From Rs1 sp029027825 (lineage in GTDB: Bacteria > Pseudomonadota > Gammaproteobacteria > Pseudomonadales > Balneatricaceae), in the NCBI GenBank assembly GCA_029027825.1, contig CP093399.1:4728814-4792813 (forward strand): a DNA stretch of 64,000 bases, given 5' to 3'. The translations under genes were made by a program, and so were the position numbers. Shown one piece after another: positions 1 to 9,457 of this stretch. The notes below the pieces were generated by a model. That model saw nothing but the letters and a program-made list of their open reading frames with translations, did not search any database and was not told the DNA's origin. Each line of letters begins with the position of its first letter. The stretch's first letter is position 1.

Positions 1-732
1 ATTGGTGATATGCCAATGCCAATGCAGGTGAAAATGTTAAGGGTCTTGCAAGAGCGAAGTTTTGAGAGGGTAGGAGGGACTAAGACGATTAAAGTGGATG
101 TGCGAATCGTTGCCGCTACTCATCGGAATTTAGAGGATATGGTGGCGGCAGATACTTTTAGAGAAGACTTGTTTTATCGTCTGAATGTTTACCCTATTGA
201 AGTGCCGTCGCTGCGGGAGCGAAAGGGTGATATATCTATACTGCTTGCTGCGTTTGCTGATCGGGCAGCAGAACAGGGTTTGGGGCGATTGAAGTTTCAG
301 ATGTCAGCAATTGATTCTCTAGAGCGGCATGCTTGGGATGGGAATGTAAGAGAGCTACTCAATTTAATTGAACGGCTTGCTATCATGTATCCTGACGGAG
401 TGATTGGCGTCAGTGAGTTACCGGTTAAGTTTCGTCATGTTAACGAGCCGGACCCTTCTAGGTATCAAGTGCAGAGCGACATGAAATTAGATGGAGATGA
501 GCATTTTATTACTGCTTTAGAAGAGAGTATTTCAATAAAAAGATCAGCTGTCTTCGAGTTGCCTGAGCAGGGCTTTGATTTAAAGGCGCATATTGAAGCG
601 ATGGAAACATCTTTAATTGAACAAGCCCTCAAAAGGAGTAATCAGGTGGTCGCTAGAGCCGCTACGCTTCTATCCATAAGACGCACGACATTAGTTGAGA
701 AAATGCGCAAATATGGAGTTCAGCGCAAGTGA
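1..732 (+). CDS. fleQ: FleQ/FlrA flagellar master regulator (3' part; 5' end outside window)
   Basis: Sigma-54-dependent activator at the top of the polar flagellar hierarchy. The reading frame is open from base 1, so the gene starts upstream. Visible parts are the C-terminal half of the AAA+ domain (LRVLQERSFERVGG, then RIVAATHRNL, FREDLFYRLNVYPIEVPSLRER and WDGNVRELLN, all typical of the family) and a C-terminal Fis-type helix-turn-helix (VVARAATLLSIRRTTLVEKM). FleQ/FlrA and the response regulator FleR/FlrC share this architecture. The neighbouring fleS-fleR pair identifies this copy as the master regulator. Its stop TGA overlaps the GTG start of fleS, so the two are translationally coupled. 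The N-terminal FleQ receiver-like domain cannot be checked here. Confidence 0.88.
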   Translation: MGDMPMPMQVKMLRVLQERSFERVGGTKTIKVDVRIVAATHRNLEDMVAADTFREDLFYRLNVYPIEVPSLRERKGDISILLAAFADRAAEQGLGRLKFQMSAIDSLERHAWDGNVRELLNLIERLAIMYPDGVIGVSELPVKFRHVNEPDPSRYQVQSDMKLDGDEHFITALEESISIKRSAVFELPEQGFDLKAHIEAMETSLIEQALKRSNQVVARAATLLSIRRTTLVEKMRKYGVQRK

Positions 733-1814
733 AAAATGTCCAGCCAACAGGGCAAACTAATGCCCAGCTTTTAGCGGAAAACCAACGCTTAAAATCGCAG
801 TTAAATACAATGCTAGTTGAGCAGCCATTTAAGGACGATCGCCTGAAGCAACTGTTAGAGATCCTGCCAGCAGGAGTTGTCGTTATTAGTAGCTTAGGTA
901 TAGTAGATCAATGTAATCCTGCGGCTATTGGGCTGTTAAGTGGTGAGTTATTAGGTCGAAAGTGGCGAGATGTGGTGGCGCAATGTTTTGCGCCTCAAGC
1001 AGATGATGGTCATGAAGTTTCTTTAAAGGATGGCAGGAGGGTATCAATTGAAACCCGTGCTTTATTGGATAACCAGGGGCAATTGGTGTTATTGACCAAT
1101 CTAACTGAAACAAGAATTCTACAGGGAAGGCTAGCGCACTCTCAGCGACTGTCTGAGATGGGCAAGATGATGGCTTCGCTGGCGCACCAAATTAGGACAC
1201 CACTGTCTGCAGCTCTTTTGTATACTAGTAATTTGACGCGTGCGGACTTGTCAGTTGAGCAGCGCAGTAAGTTTGCCGGTAAAGTTAAAAAAAGACTGTT
1301 AAATATAGAACAGCAAATCAGTGATATGTTGGTGTTTGCCAGAGGGGAAACGCAGTTAGCAGATACAGTGAGTGTCGAAGCTTTATTTCAAGATTTAGAA
1401 GATGTATTAGACGTTCCTTTGGCGCAGTACGATGCCGATTGTGATATTTCTGCGCATGCTATTGAAGTGGATTTACAATGTAATAAGGATGTATTGATTG
1501 GCGTTATCCTAAATGTTGTGCTTAATGCGCTACAAGCTTGTAAAGAAAACGCCTACATTAAAATTGATGCTAGATTGGTCGGCTCGTGGCTAGTTATTTC
1601 GATTATTGATAATGGTCCCGGTATGGATGCTCAAACACTTGCCAAAGTGCAAGAGCCTTTTTACACCACCAAATCCCATGGTACTGGCTTAGGTTTGAGT
1701 ATCGCTCAAGTTGTTGCTAAAGCCCATAATGGGAGGTTCGAAATGGCGTCGGAAGTTGATAAAGGTACGGTTGCTGGTTTTTGGTTACCTGTGCTGACTG
1801 ATAAACTGAATTAG
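729..1814 (+). CDS. fleS: FleS/FlrB flagellar sensor histidine kinase
   Basis: Soluble histidine kinase (361 aa) that phosphorylates FleR/FlrC to turn on middle flagellar genes. A PAS-like segment lies around residues 40-125. The H-box LAHQIRTPLS carries the phospho-accepting His153. The N-box (VLNALQACKEN, near 262), DNGPGM (near 294) and GTGLGLSIA (near 317) form the ATPase domain. No transmembrane helix is visible, as expected for FleS/FlrB. Translation starts at GTG, whose bases overlap the TGA of fleQ (GTGA), which implies coupling. An antisense frame in 925-1113 is a shadow. Confidence 0.93.
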   Translation: MKNVQPTGQTNAQLLAENQRLKSQLNTMLVEQPFKDDRLKQLLEILPAGVVVISSLGIVDQCNPAAIGLLSGELLGRKWRDVVAQCFAPQADDGHEVSLKDGRRVSIETRALLDNQGQLVLLTNLTETRILQGRLAHSQRLSEMGKMMASLAHQIRTPLSAALLYTSNLTRADLSVEQRSKFAGKVKKRLLNIEQQISDMLVFARGETQLADTVSVEALFQDLEDVLDVPLAQYDADCDISAHAIEVDLQCNKDVLIGVILNVVLNALQACKENAYIKIDARLVGSWLVISIIDNGPGMDAQTLAKVQEPFYTTKSHGTGLGLSIAQVVAKAHNGRFEMASEVDKGTVAGFWLPVLTDKLN

Positions 1815-1945
1815 TGGCTTTAGAGTGGGTTAATCGCTGTTGCTAAGTGCTACATGGAAGTAACTGATGCGATTATGCTGAGGTGTTATTTAGTCAATAA
1901 AGTAAAGTTGTTCGTGTTATTAGGTTGTTGAATGTAGAGGTGAGG

Positions 1946-3358
1946 ATGTCCCATAAAATACTATTAGTAGAAGATGATCCTGATTTAAGAGAAGCGTTAG
2001 TAGATACCTTAGACTTAGCTGGTGTCGATGTAGATTGTGCTCCAGATGGAGAGTCGGCAATTGTTCAATTGAAAAAGAATAATTTTGATTTAGTGGTCAC
2101 TGATGTCAACATGCCAGGAATTGACGGGCATGAGTTATTAAGTTACATAAAAAAGAATCACTTAGGTTTGCCTGTCATCTTGATGACTGCATTTGGTCAA
2201 GTAGATAAGGCGGTAGCGGCAATGCGCCATGGTGCGGTCGATTATCTGATGAAGCCGTTTGAACCTAAAGTGTTGATTAAAGCAGTTAAAAAATATACCC
2301 ATGGCAGTGTCGTGGCGGATGGTAGTGAAACCATTGCTCATTCAGCGAGTAGCCACCAATTATTACAATTAGCTAAGCGGGTCGCCGTGACCGATTCAAC
2401 AGTGTTGATTACCGGAGAATCGGGTACTGGAAAAGAAGTGCTGGCTCGCTATATTCACGCTAATTCGCCTAGGGCTAACAAGCCGTTCATTGCGATTAAC
2501 TGTGCCGCTATCCCTGAAAACATGCTCGAATCAATGTTGTTTGGGCATGAAAAGGGCGCTTTTACTGGTGCCATCGGTGCCAGTGCTGGAAAATTTGAAC
2601 TTGCAAATGGCGGTACTTTATTACTTGATGAAGTCACTGAGATGAGTATTGGCTTGCAGGCTAAGCTATTAAGAGTGCTTCAGGAGCAAGAAGTTGAGAG
2701 GGTTGGCGGGAAAACCGTAATCCCTTTGGATGTGAGAGTGCTGGCTACTACTAATAGAAGCTTGCATGAATATGTGGCAGAGAAAAAATTTCGTGAAGAC
2801 TTGTATTATCGATTGAACGTATTTCCTTTAGAGTGGCTACCATTAAGGGAGCGAGCAGAAGATGTGTTGCCCCTAGCGGCTCAAATTCTAGCGAAGCACT
2901 GTGATAAAATGGCGCGTTCAAGTGTGTTCTTTAGCCACCGAGCTCAACAAGCATTAATTGCCCACCAGTGGCCAGGGAATGTGCGCGAGCTGGATAATGT
3001 TATTCAACGGGCGCTTATTATTCAGCAGGGAAATGAAATTTTCGCAGAAGATCTGCATTTGTCTGCCGGGCCGATACGTCTGAAGGTCAATAAATTGGCC
3101 GAGATTGCGGTGGATATGAAGCCATTGCCAGTTCAAGATGCAGTGATAGGTGCAGAGGAAGACGCGGGGAATTTGGGAAGTGATTTGCGCCAGCATGAAT
3201 TTCAAATTATTGTCGATGTGCTTAAAGCTACCAACGGTAGCCGCAAAGAGGCGGCGTTAAAGTTAGACATAAGTCCACGTACTTTGAGATATAAGCTAGC
3301 TAAAATTCGTGAGGCAGGTATTGATTTAGATGCTTTGCTGAAACGTGAGACACGTTAG
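1946..3358 (+). CDS. fleR: FleR/FlrC sigma-54-dependent response regulator
   Basis: Response regulator (470 aa from this start) that activates sigma-54 promoters of class III flagellar genes. The receiver domain carries acidic pocket EDD and phospho-acceptor Asp53 (TDVNMPG). The AAA+ domain has Walker A GESGTGKE at 157-164 and the sigma-54 contact loop GAFTGA at 204-209. The C-terminal Fis-type helix-turn-helix is RKEAALKLDISPRTLRYKL. I chose ATG 1946 (MSHKILLVEDD) over an in-frame TTG at 1925 because a GAGGTGAGG ribosome site precedes it and the receiver fold starts at KILLVEDD. Its likely targets in this window are the sigma-54 promoters before fliE and fliK. Confidence 0.93.
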   Translation: MSHKILLVEDDPDLREALVDTLDLAGVDVDCAPDGESAIVQLKKNNFDLVVTDVNMPGIDGHELLSYIKKNHLGLPVILMTAFGQVDKAVAAMRHGAVDYLMKPFEPKVLIKAVKKYTHGSVVADGSETIAHSASSHQLLQLAKRVAVTDSTVLITGESGTGKEVLARYIHANSPRANKPFIAINCAAIPENMLESMLFGHEKGAFTGAIGASAGKFELANGGTLLLDEVTEMSIGLQAKLLRVLQEQEVERVGGKTVIPLDVRVLATTNRSLHEYVAEKKFREDLYYRLNVFPLEWLPLRERAEDVLPLAAQILAKHCDKMARSSVFFSHRAQQALIAHQWPGNVRELDNVIQRALIIQQGNEIFAEDLHLSAGPIRLKVNKLAEIAVDMKPLPVQDAVIGAEEDAGNLGSDLRQHEFQIIVDVLKATNGSRKEAALKLDISPRTLRYKLAKIREAGIDLDALLKRETR

Positions 3359-3948
3359 ATCGCCTTTGAGTAAATCTCCCACATTCTTGTAGATAGCCAG
3401 CTTATAACCGTGAAAGAGAGCGCAGCTAAAGGTTGGTTCTCGTCAAATATCTGATAGAGGATATAGGCAGTAAGTTATCGACTCTGCGGGGCGCGCAAAG
3501 GAAATAGAGCTCTGCGTTAACCGCTTTTGCCAGGTTGCCTGTAGCCGTCGTCTTAATCACAAATATATCCGTATACCAGGTGTCTGTGTTACTTGTTCAG
3601 AGATCTCCATAGGAGATAGGCTTTTATTTTCGTGGTTATAAAAGTACCTTTGATTACTGGCTTGGCTCACTGGCAAATGCCCAGCGGGTTTCTCAAAATG
3701 TGCACCGTCAGGTTTATACCAATGTCTAATTCAATTCTCTATCCTTTTTTGATATATTCTATAGCTATAATCTAGGGCTGGTTTTAGCATAAACGTACCG
3801 TTATCGTCACTTCAGTTCTTCTACGATTCTAAGTTAGGGTTGCAAAAAATATTTTTTCAGTACTAAATAATCCTGCTTAATTATGGAAAAAACGGCAGTA
3901 CAATGCTAAAAATAATCCAAATTTCAAATAAAAATAAGGGCGCAACAA
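3359..3948. other. 590-bp intergenic region between fleR and acs
   Basis: No coding region with family resemblance was found. It holds one weak hairpin (ATCTCC-ATA-GGAGAT, 3603-3617) followed by AGGCTTTTATTTT, a possible fleR terminator. The last 100 bases are AT-rich and should contain the acs promoter, but no convincing -35/-10 pair could be fixed. An AAGGG ribosome site precedes the acs ATG. Confidence 0.6.
3603..3630 (+). terminator. possible weak rho-independent terminator after fleR
   Basis: A 6-bp stem ATCTCC/GGAGAT with a 3-base loop is followed after AGGC by TTTTATTTT. The stem is short and lies 245 bp past the fleR stop, so the call is tentative. Confidence 0.3.
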
Positions 3949-5904
3949 ATGAGTACCAGAACAGTCTATGAAGTGGATGCAAAATTCGCTGCTAATGCCG
4001 TTGTTGATAAAGCGACATTCCAAAAAATGTATCAACAATCTATCGATGACCCAGACAGTTTTTGGCGTGAGCAGGGCAAGAGAATAGACTGGTTTCAGGA
4101 TTATACGAAAGTCAAAAATTGCTCTTTTGCCCCGGGAAATATTGATATTAAATGGTATGAGGACGGTACGCTGAACGCCTCATATAACTGTCTGGATCGT
4201 CATCTTGAGCGACGTGGTGATCAAGTCGCTATTATTTGGGAGGCTGATGACCCAGATAAGTCAGAATCTATTACTTACAAACAGCTGCATGCGCGGGTTT
4301 GTAAGTTTGCTAATGCCTTGAAGTTAGAAGGTGTGGAGCAGGGTGATGTGGTGACCTTGTATATGCCAATGATTCCTGAAGCTGCCATTGCAATGTTAGC
4401 TTGCGCACGTATTGGGGCAGTGCATTCGGTGGTGTTCGGTGGCTTTTCTCCTCAAGCTCTCGCTTCAAGGATCGCAGGTGCAGAATCTAAACTTGTGGTT
4501 ACCGCTGATTATTCGCTGCGCGGCGCAAAAGCTATTCCATTAAAGGCTAATGTCGATGCCGCCTTGCAAGACCAAGAGGCAGCGGCTGTCTGTAAGCGTG
4601 TTATCGTGGTTCAGCATGTCGGCGGGTCGGTTGACTGGGATGCAAGTCGTGATCGTTGGTATTCAGAGTTGATCGAGAATGTAAGTGGAGAGTGCGAGGC
4701 TGCAGAGCTACCTGCTGAAGCGCCGCTGTTTATTTTATATACCTCTGGGTCAACGGGAGCGCCGAAAGGATTGAAGCACACCACCGGTGGCTACATGGTC
4801 TATGCAGCGATGACGCATGAGTATGTTTTTGATTACCGAGAAGGTGATATTTATTGGTGCACAGCGGATGTCGGCTGGGTAACTGGGCATAGCTATATTA
4901 TTTATGGGCCATTGGCTAATGGTGCGACTACGCTGATGTTTGAAGGAGTACCTAACTACCCTGACAACAGTCGTTTTGGGCGAGTCATAGAAAAGCATAA
5001 AGTTACCCAGTTCTATACTGCTCCCACTGCGATTCGTGCATTGATGCAGCACGGAGATAATGTGCTAGGTGATGCTGATTTATCGAGTTTGCGATTATTG
5101 GGCTCGGTAGGTGAACCGATAAATCCTGAGGCTTGGGAGTGGTACCACCGAGTAATTGGCAAGGGTAATTGCCCAATTGTTGATACTTGGTGGCAAACCG
5201 AAACTGGCGGTATCATGATTGTACCACTAGCGGGGGTCACTGATGCCAAGCCTGGCTCGGCAACTCAGCCGTTTTTTGGAGTGCAGGTGGCTCTAATCGA
5301 TAATGAGGGGGCTATAATTGAAGGCGTGGGCGAAGGTAATTTAGTGATTACTGACTCTTGGCCTGCTCAGGCCCGCTCTATTTGGGGGGATCATGAGCGT
5401 TTTGAGCAAACATATTTCTCCTCTTTTCCCGGGATGTATACCACAGGTGATGGTGCGCGTAGAGATCAAGACGGCGATTACTGGATTACCGGTCGAGTCG
5501 ATGATGTGCTTAATGTATCGGGTCATAGAATGGGTACTGCCGAAATTGAATCGGCGCTAGTCTCTCATAAGGCAGTGGCAGAATCTGCAGTGGTTGGTTT
5601 TCCGCATGATATCAAAGGTCAGGGGATCTACATTTATGTCACCTTGATGTCCGGTTATGAGGCAAGTGATGAGCTACAAGTTGAATTACGCACATGGGTG
5701 CGTAAGCAAATAGGACCTATCGCAACCCCTGATTTTATTCAGTTCACTCAGGGAATGCCTAAGACACGCTCTGGTAAAATAATGCGCCGTATTTTGCGAA
5801 AAATAGCAGAGGATGATTTTTCAGCACTGGGAGACACCTCGACGCTTGCTGATCCGAGTGTGGTCGATGAGCTGATCGCTAGGCGCTGTAATCGTAGTGA
5901 CTAA
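3949..5904 (+). CDS. acs: acetyl-CoA synthetase (AMP-forming)
   Basis: Activates acetate to acetyl-CoA through acetyl-AMP in the cytoplasm. At 651 aa it matches the family length (E. coli Acs 652). The acyl-adenylate P-loop is YTSGSTGAPKG, the adenylate motif is WWQTETGG, and the A8 hinge region is YWITGRVDDVLNVSGHR. The C-terminal PKTRSGKIMRR contains Lys610, the catalytic lysine that Pat-type acetylases modify in this family. The gene stands alone between fleR and fliE, with its own gap upstream and terminator downstream, so it is not part of the flagellar operon. The start ATG follows an AAGGG ribosome site. Confidence 0.97.
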   Translation: MSTRTVYEVDAKFAANAVVDKATFQKMYQQSIDDPDSFWREQGKRIDWFQDYTKVKNCSFAPGNIDIKWYEDGTLNASYNCLDRHLERRGDQVAIIWEADDPDKSESITYKQLHARVCKFANALKLEGVEQGDVVTLYMPMIPEAAIAMLACARIGAVHSVVFGGFSPQALASRIAGAESKLVVTADYSLRGAKAIPLKANVDAALQDQEAAAVCKRVIVVQHVGGSVDWDASRDRWYSELIENVSGECEAAELPAEAPLFILYTSGSTGAPKGLKHTTGGYMVYAAMTHEYVFDYREGDIYWCTADVGWVTGHSYIIYGPLANGATTLMFEGVPNYPDNSRFGRVIEKHKVTQFYTAPTAIRALMQHGDNVLGDADLSSLRLLGSVGEPINPEAWEWYHRVIGKGNCPIVDTWWQTETGGIMIVPLAGVTDAKPGSATQPFFGVQVALIDNEGAIIEGVGEGNLVITDSWPAQARSIWGDHERFEQTYFSSFPGMYTTGDGARRDQDGDYWITGRVDDVLNVSGHRMGTAEIESALVSHKAVAESAVVGFPHDIKGQGIYIYVTLMSGYEASDELQVELRTWVRKQIGPIATPDFIQFTQGMPKTRSGKIMRRILRKIAEDDFSALGDTSTLADPSVVDELIARRCNRSD

Positions 5905-5947
5905 GCTTAGTTACTGATCATTAACTTAAGGATGTATATCGATCGAT

Positions 5948-5983
5948 AAAATTCAGTGAGCAAATGGCTTACTGAGTTTTATT
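5948..5983 (+). terminator. rho-independent terminator of acs
   Basis: A 14-bp stem (AAAATTCAGTGAGC with GCTTACTGAGTTTT, including two G-T wobbles) encloses a 5-base loop and ends in TTTTATT, 44 bp after the acs stop. The A-rich and T-rich arms could make it work in both directions. Confidence 0.8.
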
Positions 5984-6127
5984 GGTGTTAGTGTCCACTG
6001 AAGAAGTTTGTCGTTAGATCGCTTTCTATATCTATCTCATACTTACAGCTTATGTATTCCCCTCCCTTTGCTTTAAATTTGCTTCGTAAAGCTTATCTTT
6101 ATCAAAATATTAATATAAAATAATACT

Positions 6128-6143
6128 TGGCTCGTTTATTGCT
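6128..6143 (+). promoter_or_regulatory. sigma-54 promoter of the fliE operon
   Basis: TGGCTCGTTTATTGCT matches the sigma-54 consensus TGGCAC-N5-TTGCT, with exactly 10 bases between the -24 GG (6129-6130) and -12 GC (6141-6142). It lies 140 bp before the fliE ATG. FleR/FlrC, encoded upstream in this window, is the expected activator. Confidence 0.85.
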
Positions 6144-6282
6144 TTTTTATTTCCAAATAGGATAATGATTGTTTTTTGACGCTTATAGAGCCAAAAAATT
6201 GACATTAATAGCTAGAGTGCTAAAATATTTCCAGTATAAATATAGTATCGTCATTTTTTTGTCGATAGCGGGTGGAGTTAAC

Positions 6283-6630
6283 ATGGTAGAGCGGGCAGAT
6301 ATTAATAGTGTACTGATGCAAATGCGGGCAATTAAAACCCAAGTGCAGCATCAAATTCCAGGTGTCAATTTTTCGCCAGTGGAAGCGCAAATCCAAGAAG
6401 TGCAGAAAGCAGATTTTGGACAATTATTAAAGACCGCTGTTGATAAAGTCAATGAAACTCAATCGGTGTCGAAACAGTTAGCAACCGCTTATGAAAAAGG
6501 TGATCCCAATGTGGAACTCACTCAAGTGATGGTGAGTTTGCAAAAATCTTCTATTGCATTTGAGGCAATGGCACAAGTGCGTAACAGGTTGGTGAGCGCT
6601 TACGAAGATATAATGAAAATGCCGATATAA
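6283..6630 (+). CDS. fliE: flagellar hook-basal body protein FliE
   Basis: FliE forms the junction between the MS ring and the proximal rod. From ATG 6283 the protein is 115 aa, close to the family's usual size. The C-terminal half (QLATAYEKGDPNVELTQVMVSLQKSSIAFEAMAQVRNRLVSAYEDIMKMPI) has the helical rod-protein pattern with the near-invariant DVNLTxVM- and LQKASLxFEAxxxVRNKLV-like stretches. I chose ATG 6283 because GGTGGAG precedes it and the family starts here; an upstream TTG at 6169 gives an unrelated extension. It is the first gene behind the sigma-54 promoter, followed by fliF after 79 bp. Confidence 0.92.
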   Translation: MVERADINSVLMQMRAIKTQVQHQIPGVNFSPVEAQIQEVQKADFGQLLKTAVDKVNETQSVSKQLATAYEKGDPNVELTQVMVSLQKSSIAFEAMAQVRNRLVSAYEDIMKMPI

Positions 6631-6709
6631 AAGCACTTTCAGACAATGAGCTAACAGCCGCGATAAGTGGTTATAAATAAAACGCAAGTTATTAAAAGTT
6701 GGGAAGTAA

Positions 6710-8380
6710 ATGGCGAATTCTACTGAAGCGCAAGTAGCTAAAGGGAACATGATGGTCGGCTTTAACAAGCTGTCTTTGATGCGTCAGCTCGGCTTAATGG
6801 TGGGCTTGGCGGCAAGTATCGCTATAGGGTTTGCAATAGTGCTTTGGTCAAAAGCCCCGGATAAACGCGTGCTTTTCTCGAATTTATCTTTTGCCGATGC
6901 AAATCAGGTTATCGAACAGCTCAAAGTGTACAACATTCCCTACACTTTTGAAGCTGATGGTCGCGCGATTCTTGTGCCTGAAGCAAATGTAAGCCAGGCG
7001 CGACTGCAGTTAGCGGCTGATGGCATTAGCTTCGATAGGACTGTTGGTTTTGAAATAATGGACAATACTGACAGCCTTGGGTCGAGTCAGTTTATGGAAA
7101 ATGCCCGCTATCGACGGGGACTTGAAGGTGAGTTGGCGCGTACTATTTCAAGTTTAGTGTCTGTTAGGCATGCGAGAGTGCACTTAGCTATCCCCAAAGA
7201 TTCTGTATTTATGCGTGAGCGTAAAGTGCCTACAGCCTCGGTTTTTGTGGAGCTGTTTTCTGGGCGAAAATTAGATGATAGTCAAGTAGCAGCCATCGCC
7301 AATTTAGTCGCCTCGTCGATCAGTTCATTAAGTGAAAAAAATGTCACTGTTGTCGATCAACGTGGCCGAATGTTAAGTTCTCGTGAGCGTAATAAGGATT
7401 TGTTGCTGGCTGGCAAGCAGCTAGAATATAGTCAAAAAATTGAGCAAGATTTACTGGAAAGCATCAATAGCATTTTGTTGCCAGTGGTAGGTCAAGGAAA
7501 ATTTCAAGCTCAAGTCTCGGCCGAAATAGATTTCACCTCAATAGAAAAAACTGAAGAGTTGTATAATTCGGATTTGCCAGCACTGCGTAGTGAGCAAACG
7601 TTAGATGAAAACCGAGTGGGGGCTAAGCCGGCACAAGGAGTGCCTGGTGCGCTATCTAATCAGCCTCCTGGTCCTAGTTCAGTGCCAGAAGTAGCCAATG
7701 GTGGTGGTGCAGGTGGATCCGCAGGTGGCACGGGAAGTAGTCGTAAGCAAGCGACCAAAAATTATGAACTTGATCGCAGTATGTCTTATATTAAGCGGCA
7801 AATGGGTCGTGTCAGTCGCTTGACAGTCGCTGTGGTTATTGATGATGTGAGTATTGTTGGTGACGATGGGGCGGTTGAAACTCGGCCTTGGTCAGAGGCT
7901 GATATTGAGCGAATTAGAATTATAGTTAAGAGTACCGTCGGTTTTTCTGCGCAGCGCGGCGATGTTGTCAGTATTGTTAATTCCCCTTTTGTTCCTGAAA
8001 TAGCAATTATTGATGAAGAAATACCTATTTACATGCAGCCATTTATTTGGGATCTTGCTAAGCAATTAGGTGCCGGCTTGTTTTTGTTGTTAATGGTGTT
8101 CGGTATACTGCGTCCGATTCTAAAAAATCTAGTGTCTACTGGAACACACTCAGCAGGTGCTGGTATGGGTGCTGCTGGTGAAGTGGCGGCAGAATTAGAA
8201 GGTTTGAACGCCGATGAGATTTCAGATGATTCAGTGACTTTCGGAGGTCGCGATGATGGTTTGCTACCGACGCCAAATGAGAGCTTTGATTATCAAGTAA
8301 ATTCTGTGAGAAGTATGATTGCTGAAGATCCGGCCAGAGTTGCACAAGCTGTAAAGCAGTGGGTGAAAGAAGATGAGTGA
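6710..8380 (+). CDS. fliF: flagellar MS-ring protein FliF
   Basis: Inner-membrane MS ring subunit, the scaffold on which the motor and export gate assemble. It is 556 aa, the usual family length. The N-terminal transmembrane helix lies at about residues 25-46 (LMVGLAASIAIGFAIVLW). Ring-building motifs follow (LFSNLSFADANQVIEQL, then SSQFMENARYRRGLEGELARTI). A low-complexity Gly/Ser linker sits near 330-350, and a second transmembrane helix near 450 (LGAGLFLLLMVFGILRPIL). The acidic C-terminal tail ends in ARVAQAVKQWVKEDE, which binds FliG. It overlaps fliG by 8 bp. Confidence 0.97.
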   Translation: MANSTEAQVAKGNMMVGFNKLSLMRQLGLMVGLAASIAIGFAIVLWSKAPDKRVLFSNLSFADANQVIEQLKVYNIPYTFEADGRAILVPEANVSQARLQLAADGISFDRTVGFEIMDNTDSLGSSQFMENARYRRGLEGELARTISSLVSVRHARVHLAIPKDSVFMRERKVPTASVFVELFSGRKLDDSQVAAIANLVASSISSLSEKNVTVVDQRGRMLSSRERNKDLLLAGKQLEYSQKIEQDLLESINSILLPVVGQGKFQAQVSAEIDFTSIEKTEELYNSDLPALRSEQTLDENRVGAKPAQGVPGALSNQPPGPSSVPEVANGGGAGGSAGGTGSSRKQATKNYELDRSMSYIKRQMGRVSRLTVAVVIDDVSIVGDDGAVETRPWSEADIERIRIIVKSTVGFSAQRGDVVSIVNSPFVPEIAIIDEEIPIYMQPFIWDLAKQLGAGLFLLLMVFGILRPILKNLVSTGTHSAGAGMGAAGEVAAELEGLNADEISDDSVTFGGRDDGLLPTPNESFDYQVNSVRSMIAEDPARVAQAVKQWVKEDE

Positions 8381-9377
8381 TGTAGATGTTGAATTAACTG
8401 ATATAGAAAAAGCGGCAATTTTGATGATCAGTTTAGGTGAGGAGGATGCGGCAGAAATATTACGTCATCTTGGGCCTAAAGAAGTGCAGCAAATAGGTGT
8501 AGCTATGTCTAAGCTAGATAATATAGCTCAGACTAGTGTTGAATCAGTTATTTCTGATTTTATGCACTTAGTTAGTGATCAGACAGGCATCGGCATCCAC
8601 AACGATAAATATATAAGAAATATGTTGAATCAGGCTCTAGGTAACGAAAAAGCTAAAACCTTGATCGACAGAATTTTGATGAATACCAATACCTCAGGTT
8701 TAGATACATTGCGCTGGATGGAGCCAATACAAGTAGCAGAGCTTATTAGATATGAGCACCCGCAAATCCAAGCGGTGGTTATTTCTTATATAGATCCTGA
8801 TCAGGCGGCAAGTGTTCTGGGTTACTTTGATGATAAAGTACGCTTAGATATTATTTTAAGAATTGCCTCATTAGATCGTATTCAGCCGGTTGCATTGCAA
8901 GAACTAAATGACATGCTAGAGCAACAGTTCAGCGGTGGTAGTAGCCAATCTACAAGAAACCTAGGAGGACTTAAGCAGACCTCTGATATTATGAACTACA
9001 TTGATTCTACCCTTGAAGAAGAAGTGATGGAGGGTATTAAAGAAGTGGATGAGGGTCTAGCTGATCAGATTTCTGAAATGATGTTCGTCTTTGAAAACCT
9101 TATTGATGTCGACGATAGAGGCATTCAAGTAATGATGCGTGAAATCCAAACGGATCAGTTGGTGATTGCATTAAAAGGTGCAGATACCAGCATGCAGGAA
9201 AAAATATTCAAGAACATGTCTAAACGTGCTGCAGATCTGCTTCGTGATGAGCTTGAGGCCAAAGGCCCTGTGCGTATGAGCGATGTAGAAGACGCTCAGA
9301 AAGAGATTCTTGCTATCGCTCGTAAATTGGCTGACAGTGGCGAGATTATGCTTGGCGGCGGCGATGATATGGTATAG
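8373..9377 (+). CDS. fliG: flagellar motor switch protein FliG
   Basis: C-ring rotor protein that interacts with the MotA stator and sets rotation direction. It is 334 aa, standard length. The middle domain carries the EHPQ motif (RYEHPQIQAVVISYI), which contacts FliM. The C-terminal domain has the charged torque helix (SKRAADLLRDELEAKGPVRMSDVEDAQKEIL). The start overlaps the end of fliF by 8 bp, consistent with coupled, equimolar synthesis of two partners. Confidence 0.97.
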   Translation: MSDVDVELTDIEKAAILMISLGEEDAAEILRHLGPKEVQQIGVAMSKLDNIAQTSVESVISDFMHLVSDQTGIGIHNDKYIRNMLNQALGNEKAKTLIDRILMNTNTSGLDTLRWMEPIQVAELIRYEHPQIQAVVISYIDPDQAASVLGYFDDKVRLDIILRIASLDRIQPVALQELNDMLEQQFSGGSSQSTRNLGGLKQTSDIMNYIDSTLEEEVMEGIKEVDEGLADQISEMMFVFENLIDVDDRGIQVMMREIQTDQLVIALKGADTSMQEKIFKNMSKRAADLLRDELEAKGPVRMSDVEDAQKEILAIARKLADSGEIMLGGGDDMV

Positions 9378-9457
9378 ACAAGTGGAAGTAGTTCGTCCGG
9401 TTTATTGAGCTAATCTAGGCTCCACTTTATACAGTAAATTAAATAGAGATTGTAAGT

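Larger units (their letters stand above)
5905..6282. other. 378-bp intergenic region between acs and fliE
   Basis: It contains the acs terminator hairpin (5948-5983) and the sigma-54 promoter of fliE (6128-6143), with a predicted leader of about 130 nt before the fliE ATG. An in-frame TTG at 6169 would extend fliE by 38 residues, but it lacks a ribosome site and the extension is not FliE-like. Confidence 0.7.

Noticed and set aside
1826..1874. Sigma-54-like sites before fleR
   Set aside because: GG-GC spacings are 11 or 12 instead of 10.
3505..3607. Possible degenerate family-1 MITE (TAGAGCTCTGC ... CAGAGATCTC)
   Set aside because: Only the ends resemble the family, the interior is unrelated and the flanks GGAAA/CATAG do not match.
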